Shown: positions 45,833 to 55,202 of the stretch, piece by piece | Layout of the letters: each line of letters opens with the position of its first letter | How positions within the stretch are numbered: the first letter of the stretch is position 1 | Source: an uncultured Flavobacteriaceae bacterium | GTDB taxonomy: Bacteria; Bacteroidota; Bacteroidia; Flavobacteriales; Flavobacteriaceae | Length of the DNA: 64,000 bases | Direction of reading: 5' to 3' | NCBI GenBank assembly: GCA_947497145.1 | Contig: CANMFQ010000014.1 | Location: 62,001-126,000 of the forward strand | Translations under genes and position numbers: made by a program | The notes under the pieces: model-generated | The model's database searches: none | The model's input: only the letters and a program-made list of their open reading frames with translations | What the model was told of the DNA's origin: nothing

Positions 45833-48800
45833 CTAATTCTTAATGATTTTCACTCCAGCTATTTTGTTGTTATTTGCATCTGTAAAAACTGCTATATAAA
45901 TACCAGAAGCCAACTTATTCATGGTAATTGAGCCGCTATTGTTTTGAACAAAGACCTCTTCACGCAATACTAGTGCTCCAAACGCATTAAATATATGCAA
46001 TGTCAATACCCCTTCATATGCCATATTTAGCGTCATTATGTCATTTACAGGATTAGGAAATATACTATAATCTAATTGATTTTCTCCTCCTTGTTTAATG
46101 CCATGTACTGTACTATCATTATCATTATAATCTTCATAACTGTAATACCCATCACCATCAAGATCATCATAAAAAAGGTTTTCTGAAAACTCAAAAGCTG
46201 AGTTTCCAATTGCTTCGCCTAAGATTCTACCAGGAATATCATCAATTGGCGGGTGAATACCTCCCCAAATTCTAGACAAACTTGTTTGGTCAGAAGCATC
46301 TTGATAGGTAGCCCACTGTAACTTCAAGCTTCTACTTGGTCCTGATTCAAAAACCAAAAATTTATTTTTTTCAACATCAAAAGTCCCCATGCCACTTGGA
46401 AAAAAATTACTCCCCGTTAATTGGGTAAGCACTTCTGCTGCTGCTCTAGAGAATGTAGAATGCCCTGATATAAAACCAGCAAATGGTGGAGTTACAAAAG
46501 AAGGTCGTTGATAAGGCACCCAGTTTTTCGCATAAATCCAACCTACACCGCCAATTTGGTCAGATGTACCATTGAAAGCATGCGTCCCCTTCCAAGCCAG
46601 TACTTTTATTTCTCCGACATGCTCGTTATCATCTCCTGACAAAGGGTCTGAATCTTCAATCAACTCAATATATCCGGGCACTAACGGAATTCCATCTTCA
46701 TGAAAACTAGGCAACGAACTATCACTGCTTTGCCCCTTAGAAGCCATATATCGTATTGCCGATATAGGTCTGATATAATCATAATAACCTTTTATGCCCC
46801 AAGCGGTTATGGCTGCATCATGCATGGCACCACCAAGAGCTAGGTATGATTTCACATCCCACTCTAATGCACTAACAACTTCTCCTTTTCCCCCAAATTT
46901 CTTTTCGGTTAATGGATGATCACTTACATAGTTCAATATGGTAAACCAATGACCAGGTGGTGTTTCGGAGTCTGGTCCATCTGCCCAAAACTCAGCCAAT
47001 ACCCGCGTATAATCACCCCTTAGAACGAATTGCGAATCATAAGGCCGTCCAGTTACCGGGTTTTGATCATGACCTTTTCCTACATCACCTCCTTCTAAAA
47101 AGGAATAATACGACCTAAACGCATCAAAGGTATTTGACAACTCATCTAGTTTTGTATTACCTATAGCTGCAGGTGAAATATCTATCATTACTCCATCATT
47201 TGGATCTAAGTGCGAAGACCATATCGACACCATCGCAAAACCCCATTTATAAGGATCATTGAGCCCGTTAGCTTTAATAGCACTTATTTCGTGAGGTTTA
47301 CCGGGGTCATTATAAAGCAAATACTCAAAATCATTTTTTGTCACCCTTTTAGCGTTTTCTTCTTTGAGTGCGAAAGGAACTACCTGTCCCCACTCAGGAC
47401 TCAAAAACTCAGGTGTTCCATTATCAATTAGGTTACCGCTTTGGTCAACAAAAATATTTAAGGTAAGTGGCTGCCAGCTATTTGGATCGGTAATAGTAGG
47501 ATTCCCAGGTTCATCAACAACCAAAGGAGCATTTGTAGGTTGATAATATTGATTTGAATAATTATTAGCCTCATTAGCTCCATCTTTTAAACCAAATTGT
47601 ATTACTTGATCACCAATATAATTACCTAATGCGGCAGCAGATCCGTTTGAATAATCAACATCTGTATATTCAGGATTATAACCTAAATCATTCATCAAAG
47701 ATGTATACTCACTAAGCATTGATTCAAATGCAGGAGAATTCTTGAACCTGTGTATCAATAGGCGGTAAACCGCATAGCTCATTGCCTCCTCTTGCGCTGA
47801 TGTAGGGTCATTTAAAGGAGGAATTCCATCAAAGTTACATCGGTAAGTCCCCAATGTTTTACCAAGAAGAATTGATTCTGCCTCATCATCATATACTGCC
47901 CAAGCATCATACATAGCCATAGCTATATGAAATAAATTTCGAGCATGAATTGTTGGACGCGCATAATCATTTCGAATAGATTCTAATAAAAGCTCATTCC
48001 ACCTTCGGGCTACAGAATACGCTGCCAACAAATCATCAGGCTGGGTTTTAGGTATGGTTCCATAAATTTCATTCAAAACTTCTTCATGATCACCCTCTTT
48101 AATTGTCAAAAATTGATTGGCAGCAACTTCATATAATTTTTCTACTTTACCACTAGGCCAAAAAATGGTAAGTTCATCTATACTTTCATAATCTGCTAGT
48201 CCAAAATGAATTGGCTTTATACTCTGACCAAGATAATTCGCTCCGTGATTCAATCGATGTAAATAGGTATCCCCTACCTTGGCTCTTACAACAGCTCCGA
48301 AAGCATTTCTATTACTATCAGTGCCTTCTAGTGATATTTGTATCCAACTGCCCTTATCTCTTATACCATTGCTATACAATATGGCATTTGCATCCCAATT
48401 TGCAATCACCATATCTAAATCTCCATCCTTGTTAAAATCAAAAACTTCTAACCCTCGGGCATCTGGCAAGCTATTTACGCCATACGTTTCTGAAACTTCT
48501 TCAAAACTTTCATTTTCAGCAATGTATAAGCGATTATAATCTAAATTTTCATCCAAAAAATGCTTTTGATTTACTAGATAAAGATCTTCATCCATGTCAT
48601 GATCCATATCAAAAAAACGTATGCCCCAGCCCCAACCGACATTTCCAAAGCCTCTTTCTGACCACTCATTTTCAAAAAAATCACCCTGATTCACAAAAAA
48701 TGGATTAGCGTGTTCTTGCCAAATATTAGTAAGGTATATATCAAAATTACCATCGTTTTTTATATCACATACATCAACCCCCATACCATGGCCAATATCA

Positions 48801-49573
48801 TTCAATTTATAAGCTCTAGTACGATCTTTAAATGTACCATCGCCATTATTAATAAAGAGGTCATTGTCAGCAAAATCATTCATTAAATATAGATCTTGAA
48901 ACCCATCTTTATTAACATCTATAGGTAAACTGGTCCAAGTTTGCAATGCTACATTTAAACCGCTTTCTACACTAACATCAGCAAATTCATCATCGCCATC
49001 ATTTCTATACATTCTGTTAGGATGTCGCCAATCACTCACGTATAAATCTAAATCGCCATCGTTATCATAATCCCACCAAATGGCACTAGAACTATAACAT
49101 TGTTTACAGCCAGCTACACCTGCTACAGCTGTTATATCTTCAAAAGTACCATTGCCCTTATTCTTAAACAATTGATCATAACCCTTATTTGTTAAGAATA
49201 AATCAGGAAAACCATCATTATTAAAATCACCCCAACTAGCGCCCATTTTCACACCCATTTCGGCATCAGTATCATCAACATTATATTGATTAGTAAGCAA
49301 GCCAGCTTGTTCAGTCACATCTAAAAACCGACCATTGCTATTTTTTAAGAGACGATTCCATGTTAATCTATTCGTTGGATCAAAAGCATCTGATGCCACT
49401 ATGTAGACGTCTAAACTACCATCACCATCATAATCAACTACAGCTACTCCATTAGATTTTTGAGCCTTCGCAACCTCAGCAAATTGACTTTCAGCTCGAA
49501 AATTCTGAGCCTTTATTTTTGACATACAAAAAATGCATATCAAAAGAACACTCATCGCTTGAAATTTATTCAT
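45833..49573 (-). CDS. Secreted FG-GAP/ASPIC repeat and vanadium-haloperoxidase-like fusion with T9SS tail
   Basis: 1246 residues. Signal peptide to about 22 (KIKAQ). About 40-400: seven FG-GAP/VCBS calcium-type repeats, for example DYDGDGSLDVY, DFNNDGFPDLFL, DYDNDGDLDLYV. About 410-490: UnbV/ASPIC domain (GTDSNRNAFGAVVRAK, FGLADYESIDELTIFWPSG). About 510-1140: PAP2/vanadium haloperoxidase-type helical domain with the three vanadate-site blocks: Lys928-x6-Arg935-Pro, Ser1036-Gly-His1038 (ISGHSTFSRAA) and Arg1101-x5-His1107 (RIWGGIHPP). A Ca-type DLDGDGYYSYEDYNDND loop leads to a T9SS type A tail (SIFPNPVND to VKIIKN). The halogenating activity is not proven by motifs alone; it could be a phosphatase relative. 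Downstream of susCD on the same strand. Confidence 0.88.
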   Translation of the reverse strand: MNKFQAMSVLLICIFCMSKIKAQNFRAESQFAEVAKAQKSNGVAVVDYDGDGSLDVYIVASDAFDPTNRLTWNRLLKNSNGRFLDVTEQAGLLTNQYNVDDTDAEMGVKMGASWGDFNNDGFPDLFLTNKGYDQLFKNKGNGTFEDITAVAGVAGCKQCYSSSAIWWDYDNDGDLDLYVSDWRHPNRMYRNDGDDEFADVSVESGLNVALQTWTSLPIDVNKDGFQDLYLMNDFADNDLFINNGDGTFKDRTRAYKLNDIGHGMGVDVCDIKNDGNFDIYLTNIWQEHANPFFVNQGDFFENEWSERGFGNVGWGWGIRFFDMDHDMDEDLYLVNQKHFLDENLDYNRLYIAENESFEEVSETYGVNSLPDARGLEVFDFNKDGDLDMVIANWDANAILYSNGIRDKGSWIQISLEGTDSNRNAFGAVVRAKVGDTYLHRLNHGANYLGQSIKPIHFGLADYESIDELTIFWPSGKVEKLYEVAANQFLTIKEGDHEEVLNEIYGTIPKTQPDDLLAAYSVARRWNELLLESIRNDYARPTIHARNLFHIAMAMYDAWAVYDDEAESILLGKTLGTYRCNFDGIPPLNDPTSAQEEAMSYAVYRLLIHRFKNSPAFESMLSEYTSLMNDLGYNPEYTDVDYSNGSAAALGNYIGDQVIQFGLKDGANEANNYSNQYYQPTNAPLVVDEPGNPTITDPNSWQPLTLNIFVDQSGNLIDNGTPEFLSPEWGQVVPFALKEENAKRVTKNDFEYLLYNDPGKPHEISAIKANGLNDPYKWGFAMVSIWSSHLDPNDGVMIDISPAAIGNTKLDELSNTFDAFRSYYSFLEGGDVGKGHDQNPVTGRPYDSQFVLRGDYTRVLAEFWADGPDSETPPGHWFTILNYVSDHPLTEKKFGGKGEVVSALEWDVKSYLALGGAMHDAAITAWGIKGYYDYIRPISAIRYMASKGQSSDSSLPSFHEDGIPLVPGYIELIEDSDPLSGDDNEHVGEIKVLAWKGTHAFNGTSDQIGGVGWIYAKNWVPYQRPSFVTPPFAGFISGHSTFSRAAAEVLTQLTGSNFFPSGMGTFDVEKNKFLVFESGPSRSLKLQWATYQDASDQTSLSRIWGGIHPPIDDIPGRILGEAIGNSAFEFSENLFYDDLDGDGYYSYEDYNDNDSTVHGIKQGGENQLDYSIFPNPVNDIMTLNMAYEGVLTLHIFNAFGALVLREEVFVQNNSGSITMNKLASGIYIAVFTDANNNKIAGVKIIKN

Positions 49574-49753
49574 ATTAAGAAGATTTATAAAGTCAAATCA
49601 AGAGTTTGTCATTTTAAGACACAAAAGAGTTTTAATGTACAATTTCACGTAGGTACCTGATACAGATTATACATTTTAGCAAAAATGCTAATGACATAAA
49701 GGTTTATCGTATTTGTTTTAGCATTTCAATTAAACCCCATGATTATAAAATAT

Positions 49754-49783
49754 AAAGGAGCGATCTATAAAAATCGCCCCTTT
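49754..49783 (-). terminator. Terminator after susD
   Basis: On the minus strand AAAGGGGCGAT pairs with ATCGCTCCTTT (one G-T wobble), loop of 8, then TATATTTTATAA. 45 bases past the susD stop; separates susCD from the fusion gene. Confidence 0.65.
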
Positions 49784-49827
49784 TCAAACTAACTCAAAAC
49801 TAACAACTTGTTTTTATAATTGAGGCA

Positions 49828-51573
49828 CTAAAATGTAGGGTTAAACGAGCCTCCCCAATCTATATTTTGTTCTAAATTTGAATTTCTTTGAATCTGCTCT
49901 AATGGAATAGGAGCAAAATAATAACTTTCTGAAACTGTATACTCTCTAAAAGTAGCTCTTAAAATAGGTACGATCTCATAGTCAAAATCAGTAGGAAGAT
50001 ATTCAAAAGCCCCTCTTGGATCTGTAGTAGGATCAATCCCTTCTTTTAATGAAGACCTCAGCCCTTGTTCAGTTGTTCCGTTAAGATCAGCCCATCTTCT
50101 CCAACGTTTTAAATCCCAAAAACGCTTTCCTTCATAAGCAAATTCAATATAGCGTTCGTTATAAATTGCCTCTCTAACATCTTCTTGAGATGAAATACCG
50201 GTTAAACCATATTTATTATCAGCGCCAGGCTCAATGCCTGCCCTTTCTCTAATCTGCATCAAAACATTTAAAGCATCATCCGTATGCCCCGTTTCATTGG
50301 CTGCCTCCGCAAAATTCAACAATACCTCAGCATACCGTATCTCTATCCAATCGGTATCATTCAACGCTACTTGCTCAACAATAAGGTTTTCTTGTAGTCC
50401 TTTACGGGTGTAAAAGCCTGTTCGTACAAAATCTGCATTCTCATCAAAAGCGTCTTGTGAATCTGCCAAAACCCTATCGGTGTACTGTCTTCTACCACTT
50501 ATACCACTAAGTTCAAAAATAGCACCGTTATAAACAACATTAGTATAAAACCTGGGGTCTCTATTTTCCCAATACGTCTGCAAATCATAATCATATGTTG
50601 GTGAAGTACCAATAGTTCTGCCATCTGCCATTGGATAAGCTTCTACATGTTTCCAAACAGGTTGATCACCACCTGTAGCATTTTTTGATTGCGTTAGGGG
50701 TCTTACCTTATCCTCTCTTCTTCCATTACTTCTATCTGGATCAGTAAATTTCACGGTCAACACAGCTTCATTGTTTCCTTCATTATTTACCGAAAAGATA
50801 TCAGAATAAGTAGGATTCAAAGCAAACCCCATACTAGCTAATTGATCTTTTGCGGTTTCTGTTGCAGAAAGTGCTGCCGCCCAATACTGGTTATTATAAG
50901 GTGCGTTTGGATTAAACAGTGGGCTCGCCATATACAAGGCAACCCTACCTTTAAATGCTAAGGCACTACCTAGTCCTATTCTGCCCTTATCATTATCAGC
51001 AAATTTTTGTCCTTCCAAAAGTGTTATTGCTTGGTCTAAATCAGCCATTATTGCGTTAAACACTTCTAATGAAGATGCTCTTGATACCAAAAGGTCATCA
51101 TCAATACCTTGTGCCTCTAGCAATAATGGCACACCTCCATAGACTCTAACTAGATTAAAATAACTCCAAGCTCTTAAAAAAAGTGCTTGTCCTACAATAG
51201 TATTTTTTATACTAGTGCTAATATCTCCTGTTTCTATTTCAGATAGTAAAATATTAATTTTTCTTATGTCGCTATATTGATTATTAAAATTACCCGACCA
51301 AGAATGCCCATTGATAGTAATCGACTCTGGCCCTAATACACCAACTGTTTCATCGGCTGGTAAACCACTGTGAATAGCATCATCACCGGTAGGCCAAGCT
51401 ACAGGCATAACCTCTGCATATAAATTAGTTAAATAAGCATTAGCCAAAGCAGGATCATTCCATGTAGCACTGGGTTCAAAAGCACCAAGGTTTTTAATAT
51501 CTAAAACATCATCAGAACATCCTAGCGCAAGCATTATACTTGCAACTATAATTATATTTTTTATTTTTTTCAT
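49828..51573 (-). CDS. SusD/RagB-family outer membrane lipoprotein
   Basis: 581 residues. Lipobox ALGC at Cys19, then SDDVLDI. SusD N-terminal TPR region: FLRAWSYFNLVRVYGGVPLLL is diagnostic, with FKGRVALYMASPLF in the middle and NERYIEFAYEGKRFWDLKRWRR near the end. Surface subunit that captures the ligand and forms the lid of the SusC pore. Gap of 12 bases to susC, so translated from one message. Ligand not deducible; it need not be a glycan. Confidence 0.94.
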   Translation of the reverse strand: MKKIKNIIIVASIMLALGCSDDVLDIKNLGAFEPSATWNDPALANAYLTNLYAEVMPVAWPTGDDAIHSGLPADETVGVLGPESITINGHSWSGNFNNQYSDIRKINILLSEIETGDISTSIKNTIVGQALFLRAWSYFNLVRVYGGVPLLLEAQGIDDDLLVSRASSLEVFNAIMADLDQAITLLEGQKFADNDKGRIGLGSALAFKGRVALYMASPLFNPNAPYNNQYWAAALSATETAKDQLASMGFALNPTYSDIFSVNNEGNNEAVLTVKFTDPDRSNGRREDKVRPLTQSKNATGGDQPVWKHVEAYPMADGRTIGTSPTYDYDLQTYWENRDPRFYTNVVYNGAIFELSGISGRRQYTDRVLADSQDAFDENADFVRTGFYTRKGLQENLIVEQVALNDTDWIEIRYAEVLLNFAEAANETGHTDDALNVLMQIRERAGIEPGADNKYGLTGISSQEDVREAIYNERYIEFAYEGKRFWDLKRWRRWADLNGTTEQGLRSSLKEGIDPTTDPRGAFEYLPTDFDYEIVPILRATFREYTVSESYYFAPIPLEQIQRNSNLEQNIDWGGSFNPTF

Positions 51574-51585
51574 CTCTATTAGCTT

Positions 51586-54500
51586 TTAAAATGATAGGTT
51601 AACCCCTAAAGAATAGGTTTTAAATAACGGATAAGAATCAAGGGTTGCTTGTTCAGGATCATACTCATCGAACTCGGAAATAACAAATAGATTTGTACCG
51701 TTTATGAACAGAGAAATTTTATCAAAACCAACAGGTTCGATAATTTTATTAGGTATCGAATACGCTACATTTAAGTTTTTCAATCTAAGGTAAGCTCCAC
51801 TGCGCTCCCAAAATGTAGAAGGGCCATGACCGTTCTCTATTTGATTCCAATTATTCTCAGCCCTAGGATATTTTCCATCAGGATTTTCTGCTGACCAAGC
51901 ATCTGTCCAAAGCGCAAAATAAGGTCGCGCCGTTTGAAAAACTCCTCCTGATCTCGTATTTCTGGTTGACACATATTTATCATACGCCCCTACACCTTGA
52001 AAAAATACATCAACACTAAAGCCATTCCATTTAACATTTCCTGTTATTCCATAATTAATTCGTGGTATCGTATTCTCAGAAAGAATATCAACATCGTTTG
52101 AATTGACTATCCCATCAGGACCATCAGAAAAATTATCTCCTCGAATATCTTCAAATAAAATTTCACCTAATTGAGGTACTCTTCCAAATTGTGTAAACCC
52201 AGCAGGCAAAGCATCAATGGTGGCTTGGTCTCTAATAATTCCTTTAGAGATATAGCCTATAACTAGGTCGTTTGGTCTTCCTATTCTACTTTGAAAGTCT
52301 TTAAGACCATCGGCTTCAGGGTAAGATATCCATTCATCTTTAGCATATCCCATATTTGCCCCTATTTGATATTTTACAGCATTATTGTTGTTTTGGTAGT
52401 TTGCTGCAATCTCAAAACCGTTGATCTTGCGTTCGGCAACATTAGTCTGTGGAAGATCTGAACCAAAAGTACCAGGAACAGTGACTGTTGTTGGAGCCAA
52501 TATATCTGCAATACTATTTTTAAAGATATCAAAAGTTAAATCAAATTGATTTTCAAAAAGGCCTAGGTCAAAACCTGCATTCCATGTAGTATGGGTTTCC
52601 CAAGTAATATTCGGATTTGGAATTATACTTTGAGGGCGAATACCATCTCTTAGGCCATTTTCAAATACATAAGAAGCACCTCTTTGAAAATTATTTTGAA
52701 ATTGAAACGGCGCAATTGGACGATTGTCGTCGCCATCAAAACCTGTTTGACCAAAAGAAGCTCTTAACTTAAAGTTACTAACAGCATCTAAAGTAAAAAA
52801 ATCTTCTTGCGAAACCCTCCAAGCCGCAGATACTGATGGAAAAAAACCAAACCGCTTTCCACTAGGAAATTTGTACGAGCCGTCATATCTAAAAGACAAC
52901 TCGGCTATATATTTATCGACAAAAGAATAAGTAGCCCTACCTAAATAAGACAAACGAGCTGTTTTACGCTCAAAGCCACTAAAATCGCGACGATCTGAAC
53001 TGGTACTTGCTGATAAAATTTGATCGATACTTGTAGATAATAAATCGCTAGCTGAACCACTTACAAGCTTAAAACTACTTTTAGCTTGCTCAAAACCTAC
53101 AAAAGTATTAATACTATGATCTCCAAAAACATTTTGATACTTAAGCAGTCCATTAATTTGAGTACTTTCTTCAAAGCTAAAAGATTCATCAATACCAGGG
53201 AACGATCTTCCCAAATTATTTACAACATCTTGACTACCATCGGTTACCAATGGTGTCAAAGTAAATTCGTCTATTCCAGAACCAGGACCTCCAACTGTTT
53301 GCACTCTAAGGCTTCTATTAAGCAAAACAAAATTCTTTCGGTTTCTAACATCCTGCCTATAGTTACCCTGTACACTAACAGACAATCCTTTTATCTGCGG
53401 TATTGTAATATCCATATTTACAATACCATTAAAGGTGTTGTATAAAATTTTTCTATACGAATCACTATTCACTACTTCGGCTGGATTGAAGCCCCAACCA
53501 GGTTGCACCACAGCAACTGCGTCAGGATCGTTTACTGAACTAGGCGTGCCATCTAATTTTGCGTAAAATGGATACAAACGTGACAAATTAAAGGTAGATC
53601 TGTAAAAATCTGACACCTCAAAACCTTCCCCATTATCACCATCAAAAGGCCAAAAAAACCGGTCAGTTTCTCTTCTATTACCACTTAAATTAGTAGATAA
53701 CGTAATATTATCTGTAATTTCTGCGGACACCTTGGCTCGAAAATTATACCGATCAAAATTTGTGTTATCATAAGATCCTTTTGCCTGATTAAAACCTGTA
53801 GAAAAGAAATAGGTTATTCTTTCAGAGCCTCCTGACACACTTAAGGTATGCTGTTGTGATGAGGGTGATCTCCATATTTCATCGTTTACGTTTCGGTAAT
53901 TTATGCCACGAGAAAAAGCGAGTACATCTTCGCCATATGGAGGTTGGAAATCAGGATCGGGGTTAATTTGATTTCTATGGATTGCTACATTATTTTTATA
54001 AATAAGTTCTTCTTCTGCAGTATAATCTTGTAAAGGTTTGGTCAAGATATTTGTAGTATAAATACTGCCATAGTTAAAAGAAACCTTACCAACCTTTCCT
54101 TTTTTTGTAGTGATTAAAACAACGCCACCAGATGCTCTCGCACCATATATTGCAGCGGCGGCTGCATCTTTGAGCACTGTTACAGTTTCTACTTCACTAG
54201 GGTCTAAAACATCAAACTGTGCTTTATCACTTATCACATTATCAATCACATACAAAGCATTAACCCCCGTACCTCTAATATTTATAGATGAACTAGCACC
54301 CACCAAGCCAGAGTTACCAATAATTTGTACCCCTGGTAGTCTACCTGCTAAATTATTAGACAACTGTGACGTTGGTATTGATTCAATTGTTTCAGCCTTT
54401 ACACTTACCACAGCCGACGTTAAACTAGCCTTTTTCTGAGAGCCATAACCTACAACAACCACCTCATCTAAGCCAGCAACATCATCTTTCATCACCACGT

Positions 54501-55122
54501 TGATTGTACTTTGAGCACCTACAGTAACATCTTTAGTTTCGAAACCAAGGTAAGAGAATTGCAGTACGTCTCCTTCACTAGCCTGTATCACATAATTGCC
54601 ATCAAAATCGGTTTGTGTACCTTTTGTTGAGCCTTTTAATACTACATTTACACCAGGTAAGGGTACATTTGAAGCATCGGTCACAACTCCAGATATTTGT
54701 TTCTGAACAGGTATATTCTTGTTTTTAGAATTTTTATCAACTAAAGATCGATTTTTAGCCTTCTTCAAAACTACTTGACGTTCATTAATTATATAATGAA
54801 TTTCCTTTTCATCCAATATCTTATCCAACACTTTGATAATGGACTTATTTTTGACATTTATATCACCCTTTACTTGATTGAGTTGCGGTAATATATCATC
54901 AGCATATATAAATACAAATTCACTTTGTTTTTCAATATCTTCAATCACATCAAGCACCGTTGCCTGATTAATGTTCAATTTCAGTTTAGTGCTTTGAGAA
55001 TACGATTCTGTGTACGAATAAAATGTAAATATTACTAAAAATAAAGTGAGACATTTCATAGCCCTAAAAATTTGGCTACCAGCACCATGGAACCAGTGCC
55101 GGAGGTTTGGTTTTTTTTTCAT
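51586..55122 (-). CDS. SusC/RagA-family TonB-dependent transporter with STN domain
   Basis: 1178 residues. After the signal, an STN domain (about 45-115, LNINQATVLDVIEDIEKQSE) indicates signalling to a FecR/sigma pair. CarboxypepD-like domain at about 140-215 (ISGVVTDASNVPLPGVNVVL), then the SusC box and plug (DEVVVVGYGSQKK, IRGTGVNALYVIDNV, VLKDAAAAAIYGARASGGVV) and a barrel to a terminal Phe (YSLGVNLSF). Works with the SusD partner. The STN domain fits with the FecR gene upstream, but no sigma factor is present. Confidence 0.94.
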   Translation of the reverse strand: MKKKPNLRHWFHGAGSQIFRAMKCLTLFLVIFTFYSYTESYSQSTKLKLNINQATVLDVIEDIEKQSEFVFIYADDILPQLNQVKGDINVKNKSIIKVLDKILDEKEIHYIINERQVVLKKAKNRSLVDKNSKNKNIPVQKQISGVVTDASNVPLPGVNVVLKGSTKGTQTDFDGNYVIQASEGDVLQFSYLGFETKDVTVGAQSTINVVMKDDVAGLDEVVVVGYGSQKKASLTSAVVSVKAETIESIPTSQLSNNLAGRLPGVQIIGNSGLVGASSSINIRGTGVNALYVIDNVISDKAQFDVLDPSEVETVTVLKDAAAAAIYGARASGGVVLITTKKGKVGKVSFNYGSIYTTNILTKPLQDYTAEEELIYKNNVAIHRNQINPDPDFQPPYGEDVLAFSRGINYRNVNDEIWRSPSSQQHTLSVSGGSERITYFFSTGFNQAKGSYDNTNFDRYNFRAKVSAEITDNITLSTNLSGNRRETDRFFWPFDGDNGEGFEVSDFYRSTFNLSRLYPFYAKLDGTPSSVNDPDAVAVVQPGWGFNPAEVVNSDSYRKILYNTFNGIVNMDITIPQIKGLSVSVQGNYRQDVRNRKNFVLLNRSLRVQTVGGPGSGIDEFTLTPLVTDGSQDVVNNLGRSFPGIDESFSFEESTQINGLLKYQNVFGDHSINTFVGFEQAKSSFKLVSGSASDLLSTSIDQILSASTSSDRRDFSGFERKTARLSYLGRATYSFVDKYIAELSFRYDGSYKFPSGKRFGFFPSVSAAWRVSQEDFFTLDAVSNFKLRASFGQTGFDGDDNRPIAPFQFQNNFQRGASYVFENGLRDGIRPQSIIPNPNITWETHTTWNAGFDLGLFENQFDLTFDIFKNSIADILAPTTVTVPGTFGSDLPQTNVAERKINGFEIAANYQNNNNAVKYQIGANMGYAKDEWISYPEADGLKDFQSRIGRPNDLVIGYISKGIIRDQATIDALPAGFTQFGRVPQLGEILFEDIRGDNFSDGPDGIVNSNDVDILSENTIPRINYGITGNVKWNGFSVDVFFQGVGAYDKYVSTRNTRSGGVFQTARPYFALWTDAWSAENPDGKYPRAENNWNQIENGHGPSTFWERSGAYLRLKNLNVAYSIPNKIIEPVGFDKISLFINGTNLFVISEFDEYDPEQATLDSYPLFKTYSLGVNLSF

Positions 55123-55173
55123 AAATTTAATGGTTTTGATTAAACAATTCCTGCCTACGAAGCGGGATACTTT

Positions 55174-55200
55174 ACAGGGAATGTTGGTAGCATTCCCTGT
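55174..55200 (-). promoter_or_regulatory. Hairpin between fecR and susC
   Basis: ACAGGGAATG (55174-55183) and CATTCCCTGT (55191-55200), perfect 10-bp stem with 7-base loop, 51-78 bases before the susC start and just after the FecR stop. No T-run on the minus strand, so it may act in mRNA processing or stability and set susC above fecR; on the plus strand a T-run follows. Confidence 0.55.
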
Positions 55201-55202
55201 TT

